Below are positions 25,872-34,886 of a DNA stretch of 59,570 nucleotides, piece after piece. Numbering within the stretch: position 1 is the first letter of the stretch; each line of letters opens with the position of its first letter. Below the pieces are notes generated by a model. It was not told the DNA's origin, did not search any database, and saw nothing but the letters and a program-made list of their open reading frames with translations. Source of the stretch: Flavobacteriaceae bacterium (lineage in GTDB: Bacteria > Bacteroidota > Bacteroidia > Flavobacteriales > Flavobacteriaceae). A program made the translations under genes and the position numbers. The stretch spans positions 1 to 59,570 of the forward strand of contig JAUROD010000015.1 of the NCBI GenBank assembly GCA_030835845.1. Direction: 5' to 3'.

Positions 25872-26906
25872 AATAGACTTTAGTTTATTGTAAATTAAAG
25901 TATTATCATAAATTCCAGCAAAATTTTCGGCTCCTTTTCCCATTGCAAAAATTGGCACCATTGAGGCAGTGTGGTTTTTTGTAGTAAAGTTAAGCTGAGG
26001 TGTAAATGTTTTTATGTCACCAGAATTAAGAGCTGTACCACCCGTTTCATGATCAGCTGTAACAATTAATAATGTGTTGGGATTAGCTTTTGTGTATTGA
26101 ATAGCAATTCCAATTGCTTCGTCAAAATCTTTAAATTCTGACAACAAATAGTTTTCTATGTTAGCATGTCCACCCCAATCAATTTGTGCACCCTCAACCA
26201 TCAAGAAAAAAGACTTTTCTTTTGTATCAAGTTTCGCCAACATACTCTGTATTCCATTTGCTAACTTAGGTTCTCTTCCTTCTAAAATTGATTTTGGTTC
26301 TAAATCACTTGTAAAATAACCAACTCTTTCATTTTGAGAAGACTCAAATTCACTCAAGTTATCTACAAATTTAAAACTATTGTTTTCAGTAATTAAATTT
26401 CTATTGTCAGTCCTTTTATTGAAATGTTCTCTCCCGCCACCAATAAAATAATCAATTTCGCTTTCGACAAATTGCAATGCGATTTCTTCATATAATCGCC
26501 TTGAACTTACATTGGCATAAAAAGAAGCAGGAGTTGCATGAACGATACTTGATGTTGCTATTAAACCAGAATTGTAACCCATTTTTTCACAATCTTCAAG
26601 AATTGAACTGACTTCTGTACCATTTAAATCAAAACCGATTACTCCATTTTTTGTTTTTACCCCAGAAGCCATCGAAGTTCCACTTGCAGCAGAATCCGTA
26701 ACGAGGTTATCAGATGAATGAGTTTTTATTAAACCGATAACACTAAACTGTTCAAGATTTGTTTTATTTCCGTTGGCGTACATCCCAGCAGTAATTTGTG
26801 AAAGTCCTGTACCATCACCAATCATAAATATTATGTTGGTCTGTTTTTCTTGAGATTGAAGTTGAAAAAAGATGATTAGGGCTAAAATGAATGGAGTCAC
26901 TTTCAT
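25860..26906 (-). CDS. Secreted alkaline phosphatase
   Basis: Phosphomonoesterase of the PhoA superfamily, 348 residues. A cleavable signal peptide (MKVTPFILALIIFFQLQSQ) leads into FMIGDGTGLSQI, which holds the first metal-binding Asp. The nucleophile Ser is in VTDSAASGTSMASG; metal ligands also come from QIDWGGHAN and VTADHETGGTAL. It would release phosphate from organic phosphates in the periplasm or outside. The start is the ATG at 26906; a TTG six codons upstream only adds polar residues. At 348 residues it is shorter than E. coli PhoA and lacks a crown extension. No Pho box was recognised. Confidence 0.92.
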   Translation of the reverse strand: MKVTPFILALIIFFQLQSQEKQTNIIFMIGDGTGLSQITAGMYANGNKTNLEQFSVIGLIKTHSSDNLVTDSAASGTSMASGVKTKNGVIGFDLNGTEVSSILEDCEKMGYNSGLIATSSIVHATPASFYANVSSRRLYEEIALQFVESEIDYFIGGGREHFNKRTDNRNLITENNSFKFVDNLSEFESSQNERVGYFTSDLEPKSILEGREPKLANGIQSMLAKLDTKEKSFFLMVEGAQIDWGGHANIENYLLSEFKDFDEAIGIAIQYTKANPNTLLIVTADHETGGTALNSGDIKTFTPQLNFTTKNHTASMVPIFAMGKGAENFAGIYDNTLIYNKLKSILAQ

Positions 26907-26991
26907 TTGATTTTTTTTTTGCAAATTACGACTAATGTTTAATTTACGCTCACCTCCTGTTTTATTTTAATTTAAATATCATCCAAATCCT

Positions 26992-26999
26992 TACCTTTG
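26992..26999 (+). promoter_or_regulatory. -7 box TACCTTTG before the Stealth gene
   Basis: Exact TAnnTTTG match. Transcription would start near 27005, about 12 bases before the proposed TTG start at 27017. This supports the start choice. Confidence 0.5.
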
Positions 27000-27016
27000 A
27001 TACAAAATAACGAGAT

Positions 27017-28021
27017 TTGACAAAAACGTGTAATAGACCAATAGACGCTGTTATTACCTGGGTTGACGGATCAGATCCGTTGCATCAAAAAAAGCGTCTG
27101 AGTTTTCTAAGTCAGTCCGCTGTTGATGTTTTGCCAGGTGCAGATGATACACGTTTTAATGCAATAAATGAAATCGATTATTGTATATTGTCAATTCTCA
27201 AATTCGCTCCTTTTATCCGCAAAATATTTATCGTAACAGATCAACAAACTCCAAAAATCAACCAATTGGTTAGGACATATTTTCCTTTACGCTTACAGGA
27301 TATTAGAATTGTTGACCATACAGAAATTTTTGAAGACCATATCGATGTTCTTCCAACATTTAATAGTCGTACTATAGAGTCCATGTTATTTAAAATTAAG
27401 GGTTTAGCTGACGAATTTGTTTATTTCAATGACGACGTTTTTCTTGCACGACCTATCAGTCCAACTGATTGGTTTATAGATAGCAGTCCAGTGATTCGTG
27501 GGAAATGGGTTCTTCCACCCTATGAACGTATTCTGTGGGATGCGCTTAGAAGCTCATTCGCTCGTTTAAAATCGCCAAATAAAAAGATACAATTAGCAGC
27601 TTCATTTCAATTGGGTCAGTGGAATGCCGCTAAAATATTTCATTTTAGATGGAGATACTTTAGGGCAGGGCACGCAACGATCACGATGTCCAAAAAAAAT
27701 ATAGAAGATTTTTTTAGAGAAAGACCTGATATTTTACGTTCAAATATTTCATATCGTTTTCGTCATGCTAATCAGTTTAATGCCGTTGCATTATCAAACC
27801 ATCTTGAACTAAGTAATAAAAATAAAAACACAACCTCAACTCAAGCAATTTATTTACGTCCTCACAACAAGAATGTATCTTATGTAAAAAAGAAATTTGA
27901 AGAATGTCTAAAGGACTCTAGTAAACTATTTTTATGTGTTCAAAGTTTGGATCAAGCTTCGAGTGAGGTACAGGAGGCTGTATTTAGTGAAATGAATACT
28001 ATTTTAGCATTAAATGAGTAA
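27017..28021 (+). CDS. Stealth family phosphotransferase (capsule/glycan type)
   Basis: 334 residues. Conserved regions of Stealth proteins are seen in order: CR1 (IDAVITWVDGSDPLH, about residue 9), CR2 (AINEIDYCILSILKFAPFIR and IFIVTDQQTP, to FVYFNDDVFL), a CR3-like block (HFRWRYFRAGHATITMSK) and a C-terminal CR4-like block. Such enzymes transfer sugar-phosphate units to make phosphodiester-linked exopolysaccharides. The start is TTG at 27017: a stop in frame lies at 27008, CR1 begins at once, and no ATG precedes it. It overlaps the next glycosyltransferase gene by 8 bases. Function in this organism is inferred. Confidence 0.87.
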   Translation: MTKTCNRPIDAVITWVDGSDPLHQKKRLSFLSQSAVDVLPGADDTRFNAINEIDYCILSILKFAPFIRKIFIVTDQQTPKINQLVRTYFPLRLQDIRIVDHTEIFEDHIDVLPTFNSRTIESMLFKIKGLADEFVYFNDDVFLARPISPTDWFIDSSPVIRGKWVLPPYERILWDALRSSFARLKSPNKKIQLAASFQLGQWNAAKIFHFRWRYFRAGHATITMSKKNIEDFFRERPDILRSNISYRFRHANQFNAVALSNHLELSNKNKNTTSTQAIYLRPHNKNVSYVKKKFEECLKDSSKLFLCVQSLDQASSEVQEAVFSEMNTILALNE

Positions 28022-28856
28022 AAAATCTAACATTGCCGTAATCTCGATGGTGCGAAATGACACCTTTTATGCTGACAAATGGATCAACTATTATGGTGCT
28101 CAATTTGGTTATAAAAACCTTTATCTTTTTATTGATGGTGAAGATCAACAATCACCAAAAATGTCAGATAAAATCAATTGTTTTCAAGAACCTCACATAC
28201 CTATGAAAAGAGCAAAAGGGGATAGGTATCGTGCGCGAAAAATATCCTATTTTGCACAATCTCTTTTTAAAAAATATGAGGTTGTTTTGGCAATGGATAT
28301 TGATGAATTTTTGGTTCTTGATCCAAATGTAGAGGGTTCATTGAGCGACTATTTGTTGTCAAATTTTCAAATGGATTCTATTTCAGCTTTAGGAATTGAT
28401 GTGGGACAACATAAAAACCTTGAACAACCGATAGATTTAAATAAGCCTTTTCTCTCACAACGAAGATTTGCCCAAGTTTCTGATCGATATACCAAACCAA
28501 TTGTTGCGTTTAAACCGCTAACCTGGGGATCTGGTTATCATCGAGTAAAAGGGAAAAATTTTAAGGTAGATGAATATCTATTTCTATTCCATTTTGGTCT
28601 AGTTGATTTAGATACTACATTACTAAAAATTACAGATAAAGAAATAACTGAAGCAGGCTGGTCTGGACATATGGATAGACGATTAGCCTTATTCCAAGAT
28701 ATTTTAAAAGGTCCAGTTGAAAACACTGAATCTTTTATTGTTACAGCAAGAACGTATTTTAACACAACTCGTAAATGGTATGCATGGAATAAACCATCTC
28801 CAATAAAGGGAAATGCAGTTATTGAAATTCCAGACCGATTTAAATCTATAGTTTAG
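28014..28856 (+). CDS. Glycosyltransferase family 2-like protein
   Basis: 280 residues. The N-terminus AVISMVRNDTFYADKWINYY and the metal-binding motif AMDIDEFLVLDP (DxD) match the Glyco_tranf_2_4 group, a GT-A fold with a short variable C-terminus. Its ATG at 28014 lies inside the end of the Stealth gene, so both act together. No membrane helix; it is likely cytoplasmic or membrane-associated. Donor and acceptor sugars are unknown. Confidence 0.82.
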   Translation: MSKKSNIAVISMVRNDTFYADKWINYYGAQFGYKNLYLFIDGEDQQSPKMSDKINCFQEPHIPMKRAKGDRYRARKISYFAQSLFKKYEVVLAMDIDEFLVLDPNVEGSLSDYLLSNFQMDSISALGIDVGQHKNLEQPIDLNKPFLSQRRFAQVSDRYTKPIVAFKPLTWGSGYHRVKGKNFKVDEYLFLFHFGLVDLDTTLLKITDKEITEAGWSGHMDRRLALFQDILKGPVENTESFIVTARTYFNTTRKWYAWNKPSPIKGNAVIEIPDRFKSIV

Positions 28857-28894
28857 TAAATTGCAGTCCAATTTTTCGAATTGAAAAAACAGTT

Positions 28895-30025
28895 ATGAAA
28901 AAAATTCAAATGGTTGACCTTAAGAGTCAATACGATTTCATTCAACCCCAGGTTAATAAAGCAATAGAGGAGGTAATGACCAATACGGCATTTATAAATG
29001 GTCCAGCTGTTCATGAATTTCAAGCTGATCTAGAGGCCTATTTGGGTGTAAAACATGTCATACCCTGCGCAAATGGAACTGATGCATTACAAATTGCATT
29101 GATGGGATTGAAACTTGAACCAGGTGATGAGGTTATTACGGCTGATTTCACTTTCGCTGCGACTGTCGAGGTTATTTCACTACTTAAGTTGACTCCAATT
29201 TTAGTTGACGTTGATCCAAAAACATTTAATATTGACCCTGAGGCGATTGTGGCAGCCATAACTCCAAGGACCAAAGCAATCATTCCAGTTCATTTGTTTG
29301 GACAAGTAGCAGATATGGAGCAAATCAATGCAATTGCAAAAAAGCACGATTTATTTGTCATAGAAGATAATGCCCAAGGAATAGGAGCCTCTTACACCCA
29401 TAAGGACGGGAGAAAAGCAAAAACAGGAACGTTGAGTAATGTTGCTGCTACTTCTTTTTTTCCATCTAAAAATTTAGGCGCATATGGCGATGCAGGAGCA
29501 ATTTTCACTAATGATGATGAGCTTGCTCATTTTATTCGTGGAATTGTAAATCATGGAATGTATAAGAGATATTATCACGACGTGGTTGGTGTAAATTCTC
29601 GATTGGATTCAATACAAGCGGCAATTTTAAGGATTAAATTACAGTATTTAGATTACTATAACGAACGAAGGAAAGAAGCTGCTATTCAATACACTAACCT
29701 ATTGCAAAACCATCCTAATATTATAACTCCTTATCGAGAAGGAGATTGCGATTCCCACGTATTTCACCAATATACACTCCGAATTATCAATCACGATCGT
29801 GATGGCTTAGTCAAATTTTTAAATGAAAATGAAATTCCGTGTGGAGTATATTATCCAGTTCCTCTTCATCAACAAAAAGCATATTTAGACCCTGAAATTG
29901 ATACGTCTAAATTCCCTGTGACCAATAAACTTGTAAATGAGGTGATTTCTCTTCCAATGCATTCTGAACTGTCAATTGATCAAATTGAATTTATTTCACA
30001 AAAAATCAAAGCGTATTTAGATTAA
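28895..30025 (+). CDS. DegT/DnrJ/EryC1/StrS family aminotransferase
   Basis: PLP-dependent sugar aminotransferase, 376 residues. IPCANGTDALQIALMGL binds the cofactor phosphate, DNAQGIGASY is the cofactor ring motif, and the Schiff-base Lys lies in SFFPSKNLGAYGDAG. Such enzymes aminate keto-sugar nucleotides for O-antigen or capsule sugars. It follows the glycosyltransferase by 38 bases with no terminator between, so the three genes probably form one glycan unit. Its 3' end overlaps the convergent hydrolase gene by four bases. Confidence 0.92.
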   Translation: MKKIQMVDLKSQYDFIQPQVNKAIEEVMTNTAFINGPAVHEFQADLEAYLGVKHVIPCANGTDALQIALMGLKLEPGDEVITADFTFAATVEVISLLKLTPILVDVDPKTFNIDPEAIVAAITPRTKAIIPVHLFGQVADMEQINAIAKKHDLFVIEDNAQGIGASYTHKDGRKAKTGTLSNVAATSFFPSKNLGAYGDAGAIFTNDDELAHFIRGIVNHGMYKRYYHDVVGVNSRLDSIQAAILRIKLQYLDYYNERRKEAAIQYTNLLQNHPNIITPYREGDCDSHVFHQYTLRIINHDRDGLVKFLNENEIPCGVYYPVPLHQQKAYLDPEIDTSKFPVTNKLVNEVISLPMHSELSIDQIEFISQKIKAYLD

Positions 30026-30843
30026 TTAGTTAAGAAAGAAACTGTTATATTAAGGCTATGAGAATCAGTAAGAATTTTATAGTGTCCTGTATTTTTAACC
30101 TCTACTAATTCTGCATTTTTCCATTTTTCAGCAACTTCTGCAGATTTTCTGATAGGTAGAATTCTGTCATTAATATCGTGTAATAATAACGCTTTATGTA
30201 CTGATGATTGTTTAGCATAATCTTCTACGTTTAATGTTTCAACACTTACGCCTTCTTCCCTTTCAATTTTATCTATGAGTTGCCTAATTACCTTTTCTGG
30301 TAGTCCAAACTCTGAACATACTTCTCTAATTCGTTCACTAAATTTATTCGGAATGGTAAAAGCTACGTATCGATTGATTTGAATTTCTGGATTTTTTCCT
30401 AATGCTCCAAGCGCGGCAACTCCACCAAAAGAGTGACTAACAATTTGTGTAACCTTAAATAATTTAATTAGTTCTTCAACAAGTTTGGTAAATTCAAAAG
30501 GGCTTGTTTTTTCTCTGCTGCTTGCTCCGTGGGATGGACCATCGAACGCATAAACTGTGTAGTCATTTTTAGTCAAAAGAGGAATAAGTTTTGCAAAATT
30601 TCCAGCATGCCCTTCCCAGCCGTGTACCATTAATATGCGAGTATTCCCTTTTCCCCATTGATAACATTGGATATCAAAATCCTGAAATTTATATGTATTT
30701 TTTTTTGCAGTATCCAATACTTTTTTTTCATGAGGAAGAAGTTTGAATTGCATCGGTTTGGTCAAAAAGGTAAAGGCTTTTTCAATAAAGTAAGGTGGGT
30801 AAATGACAGCAATTAGCCAAATAAGTTTTTTCTTAAAATTCAT
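30022..30843 (-). CDS. Alpha/beta hydrolase
   Basis: 273 residues. A hydrophobic N-terminus (about 6-22, IWLIAVIYPPYFIEKAF) suggests membrane association. The core shows MVHGWEGHAGNF (oxyanion region), the nucleophile elbow IVSHSFGGVAAL with Ser, LLLHDINDRILPI (acid Asp) and GHYKIL (His): a complete catalytic triad. The substrate is unknown. The ATG at 30843 is preferred over an upstream TTG at 30864. Alone on its strand. Confidence 0.85.
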   Translation of the reverse strand: MNFKKKLIWLIAVIYPPYFIEKAFTFLTKPMQFKLLPHEKKVLDTAKKNTYKFQDFDIQCYQWGKGNTRILMVHGWEGHAGNFAKLIPLLTKNDYTVYAFDGPSHGASSREKTSPFEFTKLVEELIKLFKVTQIVSHSFGGVAALGALGKNPEIQINRYVAFTIPNKFSERIREVCSEFGLPEKVIRQLIDKIEREEGVSVETLNVEDYAKQSSVHKALLLHDINDRILPIRKSAEVAEKWKNAELVEVKNTGHYKILTDSHSLNITVSFLTN

Positions 30844-30907
30844 AAATTCTTCTTCAAAACACAAAGTACACTAAAAAATAGTATCTTCATATTAAACAAT
30901 TATAATT

Positions 30908-32182
30908 ATGAAAAAAATTACTTTCATACTGACTTTTCTTTTATCATTTGGGCTTTTTGCTCAGACAACCTTCATTCATTGTGGTAAATTATTTGACAGT
31001 AAAACTGGAAAAATCAAAAACGAACAAACCATTATAGTTAATGGAGACAAAATAGAAACAGTAAAAAAGGGGTATATCAGTCCTCCAGATGGTGTTAAAG
31101 CAATAGATTTAAAAAATAAAACAGTGTATCCTGGATTTATTGATATGCATGTCCATATTGAGGGAGAAAGTAATCCTTCAAAATATTTAGATCGCTATCA
31201 ATTAAACCCAGCTGACGTTGCATACGATGCGGCGTTGTACGCAAAGAGGACACTCATGGCTGGTTTTACGACTGTCCGTGATATGGGTGGATCAGGAGTA
31301 AACCTCGCACTTCGAGATGCAATTAAGGCAGGGAAAACAGCGGGACCAAGAATATTTACTGCAGGTAAAAGTCTTGCTTCAACAGGTGGTCATGGTGATC
31401 CAACAAACGGGAACAAAGAAAGTTTGCAAGGTGATCCAGGACCAAAAGATGGCGTAGTTAATTCTCCAGAAGATGCTAGAAAAGCAGTTCGTCAGCGATA
31501 CAAAAATGGTGCTGACTGGATAAAAATTACTGCAACTGGAGGAGTATTAAGTGTAGCTAAAAGCGGTGAAAACCCCCAGTTTACATCAGAAGAAATTGCT
31601 GCTATAACGTCTACTGCTAAAGACTATGGAATGCAAGTTGCTGCCCATGCACATGGTGATGAAGGAATGTATCGTGCGGTTTTAAATGGTGTTAAAACCA
31701 TCGAGCACGGAACTTTGATTTCAGAGAGAACGATGAAACTAATGATTGAAAAAAATGCTTTTTTAGTTGCGACAATCAGTGCTGGTAAATTTGTTGCTGA
31801 GAAGGCAAAAATACCTGGATTTTATCCACCAATTATTGTCCCAAAAGCGATTAAAATTGGTGCGCAAATTCAACAAACCTTTGCTAACGCATATAAAATG
31901 GGAGTTCCAATTGCTTTTGGAACCGATTCAGGGGTGTCATTACATGGAGATAACGGTAGAGAATTTGGTTATATGGTTGAGGTTGGAATGCCTGAGAGTG
32001 AAGCAATACAATCAGCTACCATTGTCAACGCAATGGTCTTAGAAAGAGAAAATGAATTAGGTCAGATTGCACCTGGTTTTTTTGCAGATATTGTTGCTTC
32101 AGAGGATAATGCACTTGACAACATTCGAACTCTTGAAAACATTACCTTCGTAATGAAAAATGGAGTTGTATTTAAGCAATAA
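30908..32182 (+). CDS. Secreted amidohydrolase (imidazolonepropionase-like)
   Basis: 424 residues with a clear signal peptide (MKKITFILTFLLSFGLFAQ). Amidohydrolase superfamily metal motifs are seen: FIDMHVHIEG (HxH), ITATGGVLS (Lys near a likely carbamylation site), AAHAHGDEGM (His), IEHGT (His) and AFGTDSGVSLHG (Asp). Homologues include imidazolonepropionase-like and Xaa-Pro dipeptidase-like enzymes of Bacteroidota; the actual substrate, often a peptide or cyclic amide, cannot be told. Convergent with fabD, with the plus-strand terminator lying inside the fabD end. Confidence 0.88.
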   Translation: MKKITFILTFLLSFGLFAQTTFIHCGKLFDSKTGKIKNEQTIIVNGDKIETVKKGYISPPDGVKAIDLKNKTVYPGFIDMHVHIEGESNPSKYLDRYQLNPADVAYDAALYAKRTLMAGFTTVRDMGGSGVNLALRDAIKAGKTAGPRIFTAGKSLASTGGHGDPTNGNKESLQGDPGPKDGVVNSPEDARKAVRQRYKNGADWIKITATGGVLSVAKSGENPQFTSEEIAAITSTAKDYGMQVAAHAHGDEGMYRAVLNGVKTIEHGTLISERTMKLMIEKNAFLVATISAGKFVAEKAKIPGFYPPIIVPKAIKIGAQIQQTFANAYKMGVPIAFGTDSGVSLHGDNGREFGYMVEVGMPESEAIQSATIVNAMVLERENELGQIAPGFFADIVASEDNALDNIRTLENITFVMKNGVVFKQ

Positions 32183-32199
32183 AAAAACCTTAAAAAATA

Positions 32200-33084
32200 T
32201 TATTCGATCGTTCCTGAGCTAGTTTCAGATGAGCGATCGATTTTTTTTACGAGACCTTGTAGTACTTTTCCAGGACCTACTTCTGTAAAATGTGTGGTTC
32301 CGTCTGCTAACATTTTTTCAATACTTTGAGTCCATCGAACAGGTGCCGTTAACTGTGCAATCAGATTTTTCTTTATTTCATCAGCATTCCTTACTCCCGA
32401 TGCGACAACATTTTGATAAACTGGACATATAGGGGAAACCAATGGTTTTGATTCAATTGCTTGAGCTAATTCTTTCTTTGCAGGTTCCATTAATGGAGAA
32501 TGAAATGCTCCACCAACCGGAAGAGGTAAAGCTCTTCTAGCACCTGCTTCTTTTAAAGATTCACAGGCTAAGTCAATTGCTTTTTTCTCCCCTGAAATTA
32601 CCAATTGGCCAGGGCAGTTGTAGTTTGCAGCAACAACAATTCCTGGAGTTGATTGACAGATTTCCTCGATGATATGATCTTCTAAACCAAGAACAGCCGC
32701 CATTGTTCCGGGGATTTCATCACAGGCTGCTTGCATTGCCAAAGCACGTTGATGAACTAACTGCAGACCATCTTCAAAGGAAAGTGCTTTTGCGGCTACA
32801 AGAGCAGAGAATTCGCCAAGTGAATGACCAGCGACACAATCAGGCTTAAAGCGTGACCCCATTACTTCACTTAAAATAACAGAATGAAGAAAAATTGCAG
32901 GCTGAGTAACCTGTGTTTGTTTAAGTGCTTCAGCATCTTCACCAAACATAATTTCAGTAATATCGAATCCTAGAATTTCATTTGCTCTTTCAAAGCGCTT
33001 TTTTGCCTCTACAGAAGCATCGAAAAGATCTTTTCCCATTCCGGGAAATTGAGCACCTTGGCCTGGAAATAAATATGCGTTCAT
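32200..33084 (-). CDS. fabD: Malonyl-CoA:ACP transacylase
   Basis: Transfers malonyl from CoA to acyl carrier protein for fatty acid synthesis in the cytoplasm. 294 residues. FPGQGAQFPGMG is at the N-terminus, the nucleophile Ser88 sits in VAGHSLGEFSAL, with the active-site Arg in VHQRALAMQ and His in GGAFHSPLM, and FTEVGPGKVL is near the C-terminus. All are conserved. The folA gene ends three bases upstream, so the two share a transcript. Its last codons contain a terminator used by the opposite strand. Confidence 0.95.
   Translation of the reverse strand: MNAYLFPGQGAQFPGMGKDLFDASVEAKKRFERANEILGFDITEIMFGEDAEALKQTQVTQPAIFLHSVILSEVMGSRFKPDCVAGHSLGEFSALVAAKALSFEDGLQLVHQRALAMQAACDEIPGTMAAVLGLEDHIIEEICQSTPGIVVAANYNCPGQLVISGEKKAIDLACESLKEAGARRALPLPVGGAFHSPLMEPAKKELAQAIESKPLVSPICPVYQNVVASGVRNADEIKKNLIAQLTAPVRWTQSIEKMLADGTTHFTEVGPGKVLQGLVKKIDRSSETSSGTIE
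32204..32248 (+). terminator. Terminator of the amidohydrolase gene, within the fabD 3' end
   Basis: TCGATCG (32204-32210) pairs with CGATCGA (32234-32240), with an inner CTGA/TCAG step, and eight T follow (32241-32248). It lies 22 bases past the amidohydrolase stop and coincides with the last codons of convergent fabD. Confidence 0.6.
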
Positions 33085-33087
33085 CAG

Positions 33088-33585
33088 TTAAATTTTATCA
33101 TATGTTAAATAGGAGTAGTTGTAAGGTTGGTCTTTGGTAGAAGTAAAGTCTTCCTGAGCAATAAGAGACCACTTTGTTAAATCAATTTCGGGGAAGAATA
33201 CGTCAGCTTCAAAGTTGTGATGAACACGTGTCAATTCAATTCGACTACAATGGTCCATGAAAAGTCTATAAATTTCACCACCACCAATAATGAAGGGTTG
33301 TTGATCGTCTTTAACCAATGAAAGCGCATCATTTATGTTATTAACAACAATTGCTCCAACAGGTTTGTAGTCTTTTTTTGTAGTTAGAACAATATTTGTA
33401 CGGTTGGGTAATGCTTTAGGCATAGACTCAAACGTCTTACGTCCCATAATAATTGGATGACCTGATGTAAGGCGTTTAAATCTTTTTAAATCTTCAGAAA
33501 TATGCCAAATTAAATTGTTGTTTTTCCCAAGTTCGTTGTTCTGGGCAGCAGCAGCAATCATTGTGATTGTTTGTTTATCGGTCAT
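33088..33585 (-). CDS. folA: Dihydrofolate reductase
   Basis: Reduces dihydrofolate to tetrahydrofolate with NADPH. The proposed protein is 165 residues from ATG 33585 (MTDKQTITMIAAAAQNNELG), close to the usual DHFR length. Motifs: NNLIWHISEDLKRFK (catalytic acid and substrate helix), GHPIIMGRKTFESM, and FIIGGGEIYRLFM (NADPH). The frame is open 27 codons further to a GTG at 33666, but that adds sequence unlike DHFR. A -7 box at 33692-33699 would make a 100-base leader. thyA, its pathway partner, lies about 1.3 kb away. Confidence 0.94.
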   Translation of the reverse strand: MTDKQTITMIAAAAQNNELGKNNNLIWHISEDLKRFKRLTSGHPIIMGRKTFESMPKALPNRTNIVLTTKKDYKPVGAIVVNNINDALSLVKDDQQPFIIGGGEIYRLFMDHCSRIELTRVHHNFEADVFFPEIDLTKWSLIAQEDFTSTKDQPYNYSYLTYDKI

Positions 33586-33691
33586 GGAGATTTTTTTCGG
33601 ATCAGAACTTTTTTCATCTTCTAATAAAAGTCCATCATTCTTGAATTTAATTAATTGTGGTGTCACCAGCTAATATATCACTTTTACAAAG

Positions 33692-33699
33692 CAAAAATA
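33692..33699 (-). promoter_or_regulatory. -7 box TATTTTTG upstream of folA-fabD
   Basis: On the minus strand TATTTTTG matches TAnnTTTG exactly, and TTG (33718 to 33716) lies 16 bases further upstream, close to the -33 position. Transcription would start near 33685. Confidence 0.45.
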
Positions 33700-33794
33700 C
33701 AGGTTATTCCTGAATCAAAACATCATTTATTAAAAAGTTAAGTCCAACTTTTTAACCACAATAAAATATGTATTTTTACTAAAACTTCCACAAC

Positions 33795-34841
33795 ATGCGA
33801 TATATGTTCCCATTTCTTCAAGATTGTATTTATCTAAATACAGCTTACACAGGTCTTTTGTCTGAACCTTTGGTTGAATGGCGTAAGCAAGATGATAAAA
33901 ACTTTCAGGAGCATGGTGACCTTTACAAAAGAATAAATGAAAAAGAATATTTTGATGAGGCAAAAACTGAATTGGCTCAATTTATTGGGACAAAAGAAGA
34001 TAATTGCTTTATAACCTCCAATTTTTCTTTTGCTTTTCAAACTTTTTTATTTTCACTTCCTAGAAACTCATATTTTTTAATGCTTGAGGAGGAATATCCC
34101 TCTCTAGTGGAAATTGTAAGTGATCATGGTTTTGAATTTAAGCAGATACAAATCAGTTCAAATATAGAAGAAAAAATATGGGATGAATTACACAAAAATC
34201 AATACAAAGTATTTGCATTGAGTATTATTCAATATGCATCTGGGCTTTTATTTGATCTGGATTGGCTTAAAAAAATAAAAAAAGCTTTTCCCAACCTACT
34301 GATTTTAGCAGATGGAACACAATTTGTAGGAGCAGAAAAGTTTAATTTTTCTTTATGTCCAATTGATGCAATTTTTGGAAGTACATACAAGTGGCTTTTA
34401 GCTGGTTATGGGACAGGTTTTCTAGCCGTTAAAGATGAGGTGATTACTCAATTGAATTTAGATAAAAATAAATTTTCTAAATCTTTTGATCGTGGTCAAC
34501 TATCAGTAAAAGCTCTTGGAAGCCTTACGTTTTCAATTCGTCAAATTCAAAAAGCAAATTTTGATGAGTTAATGGATTATAAAAGTAATTTAGCTAGAAA
34601 GCTTTTTGAAGGTTTAAAAAAAAGACAACTTATAGAATCTTATATAGCTGAACGAAAGAAGCATTCATCAATTTTTAATATTCAAATATCGACTAACGCA
34701 TTTCAGTATTTACTTTCAAACAATGTGCGTTGTATCCCAAGAGGTAAAGGAGTTAGAATTTCAATTCATCACTATAATACAAATGAAGAAATAGATGTGT
34801 TATTTGATTTATTAGACAATTACACAGAAAAAAAACGCTAG
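33795..34841 (+). CDS. Aminotransferase class V-fold PLP enzyme
   Basis: 348 residues of the class V (cysteine desulfurase-like) fold. N-terminal YLNTAYTGLLSEP matches the family substrate loop; LLILADGTQFVGAEKF holds the cofactor-binding Asp, and the Schiff-base Lys is in FGSTYKWLLAGYGTGFL. No active-site Cys loop typical of desulfurases is recognised, so it may be an aminotransferase or lyase of unknown substrate. Starts at the ATG at 33795. Alone on its strand, convergent with thyA. Confidence 0.82.
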   Translation: MRYMFPFLQDCIYLNTAYTGLLSEPLVEWRKQDDKNFQEHGDLYKRINEKEYFDEAKTELAQFIGTKEDNCFITSNFSFAFQTFLFSLPRNSYFLMLEEEYPSLVEIVSDHGFEFKQIQISSNIEEKIWDELHKNQYKVFALSIIQYASGLLFDLDWLKKIKKAFPNLLILADGTQFVGAEKFNFSLCPIDAIFGSTYKWLLAGYGTGFLAVKDEVITQLNLDKNKFSKSFDRGQLSVKALGSLTFSIRQIQKANFDELMDYKSNLARKLFEGLKKRQLIESYIAERKKHSSIFNIQISTNAFQYLLSNNVRCIPRGKGVRISIHHYNTNEEIDVLFDLLDNYTEKKR

Positions 34842-34868
34842 GATTTAGCTTAAGTCCAGTGCTTAGAA

Positions 34869-34886
34869 TATAGTGGAATCACTATA
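34869..34886. other. 7-bp hairpin at the thyA stop codon
   Basis: TATAGTG (34869-34875), loop GAAT, CACTATA (34880-34886). It overlaps the thyA stop (34882-34884). There is no T-run on the plus strand and only TTCT on the minus strand, so terminator activity is doubtful. Confidence 0.3.
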
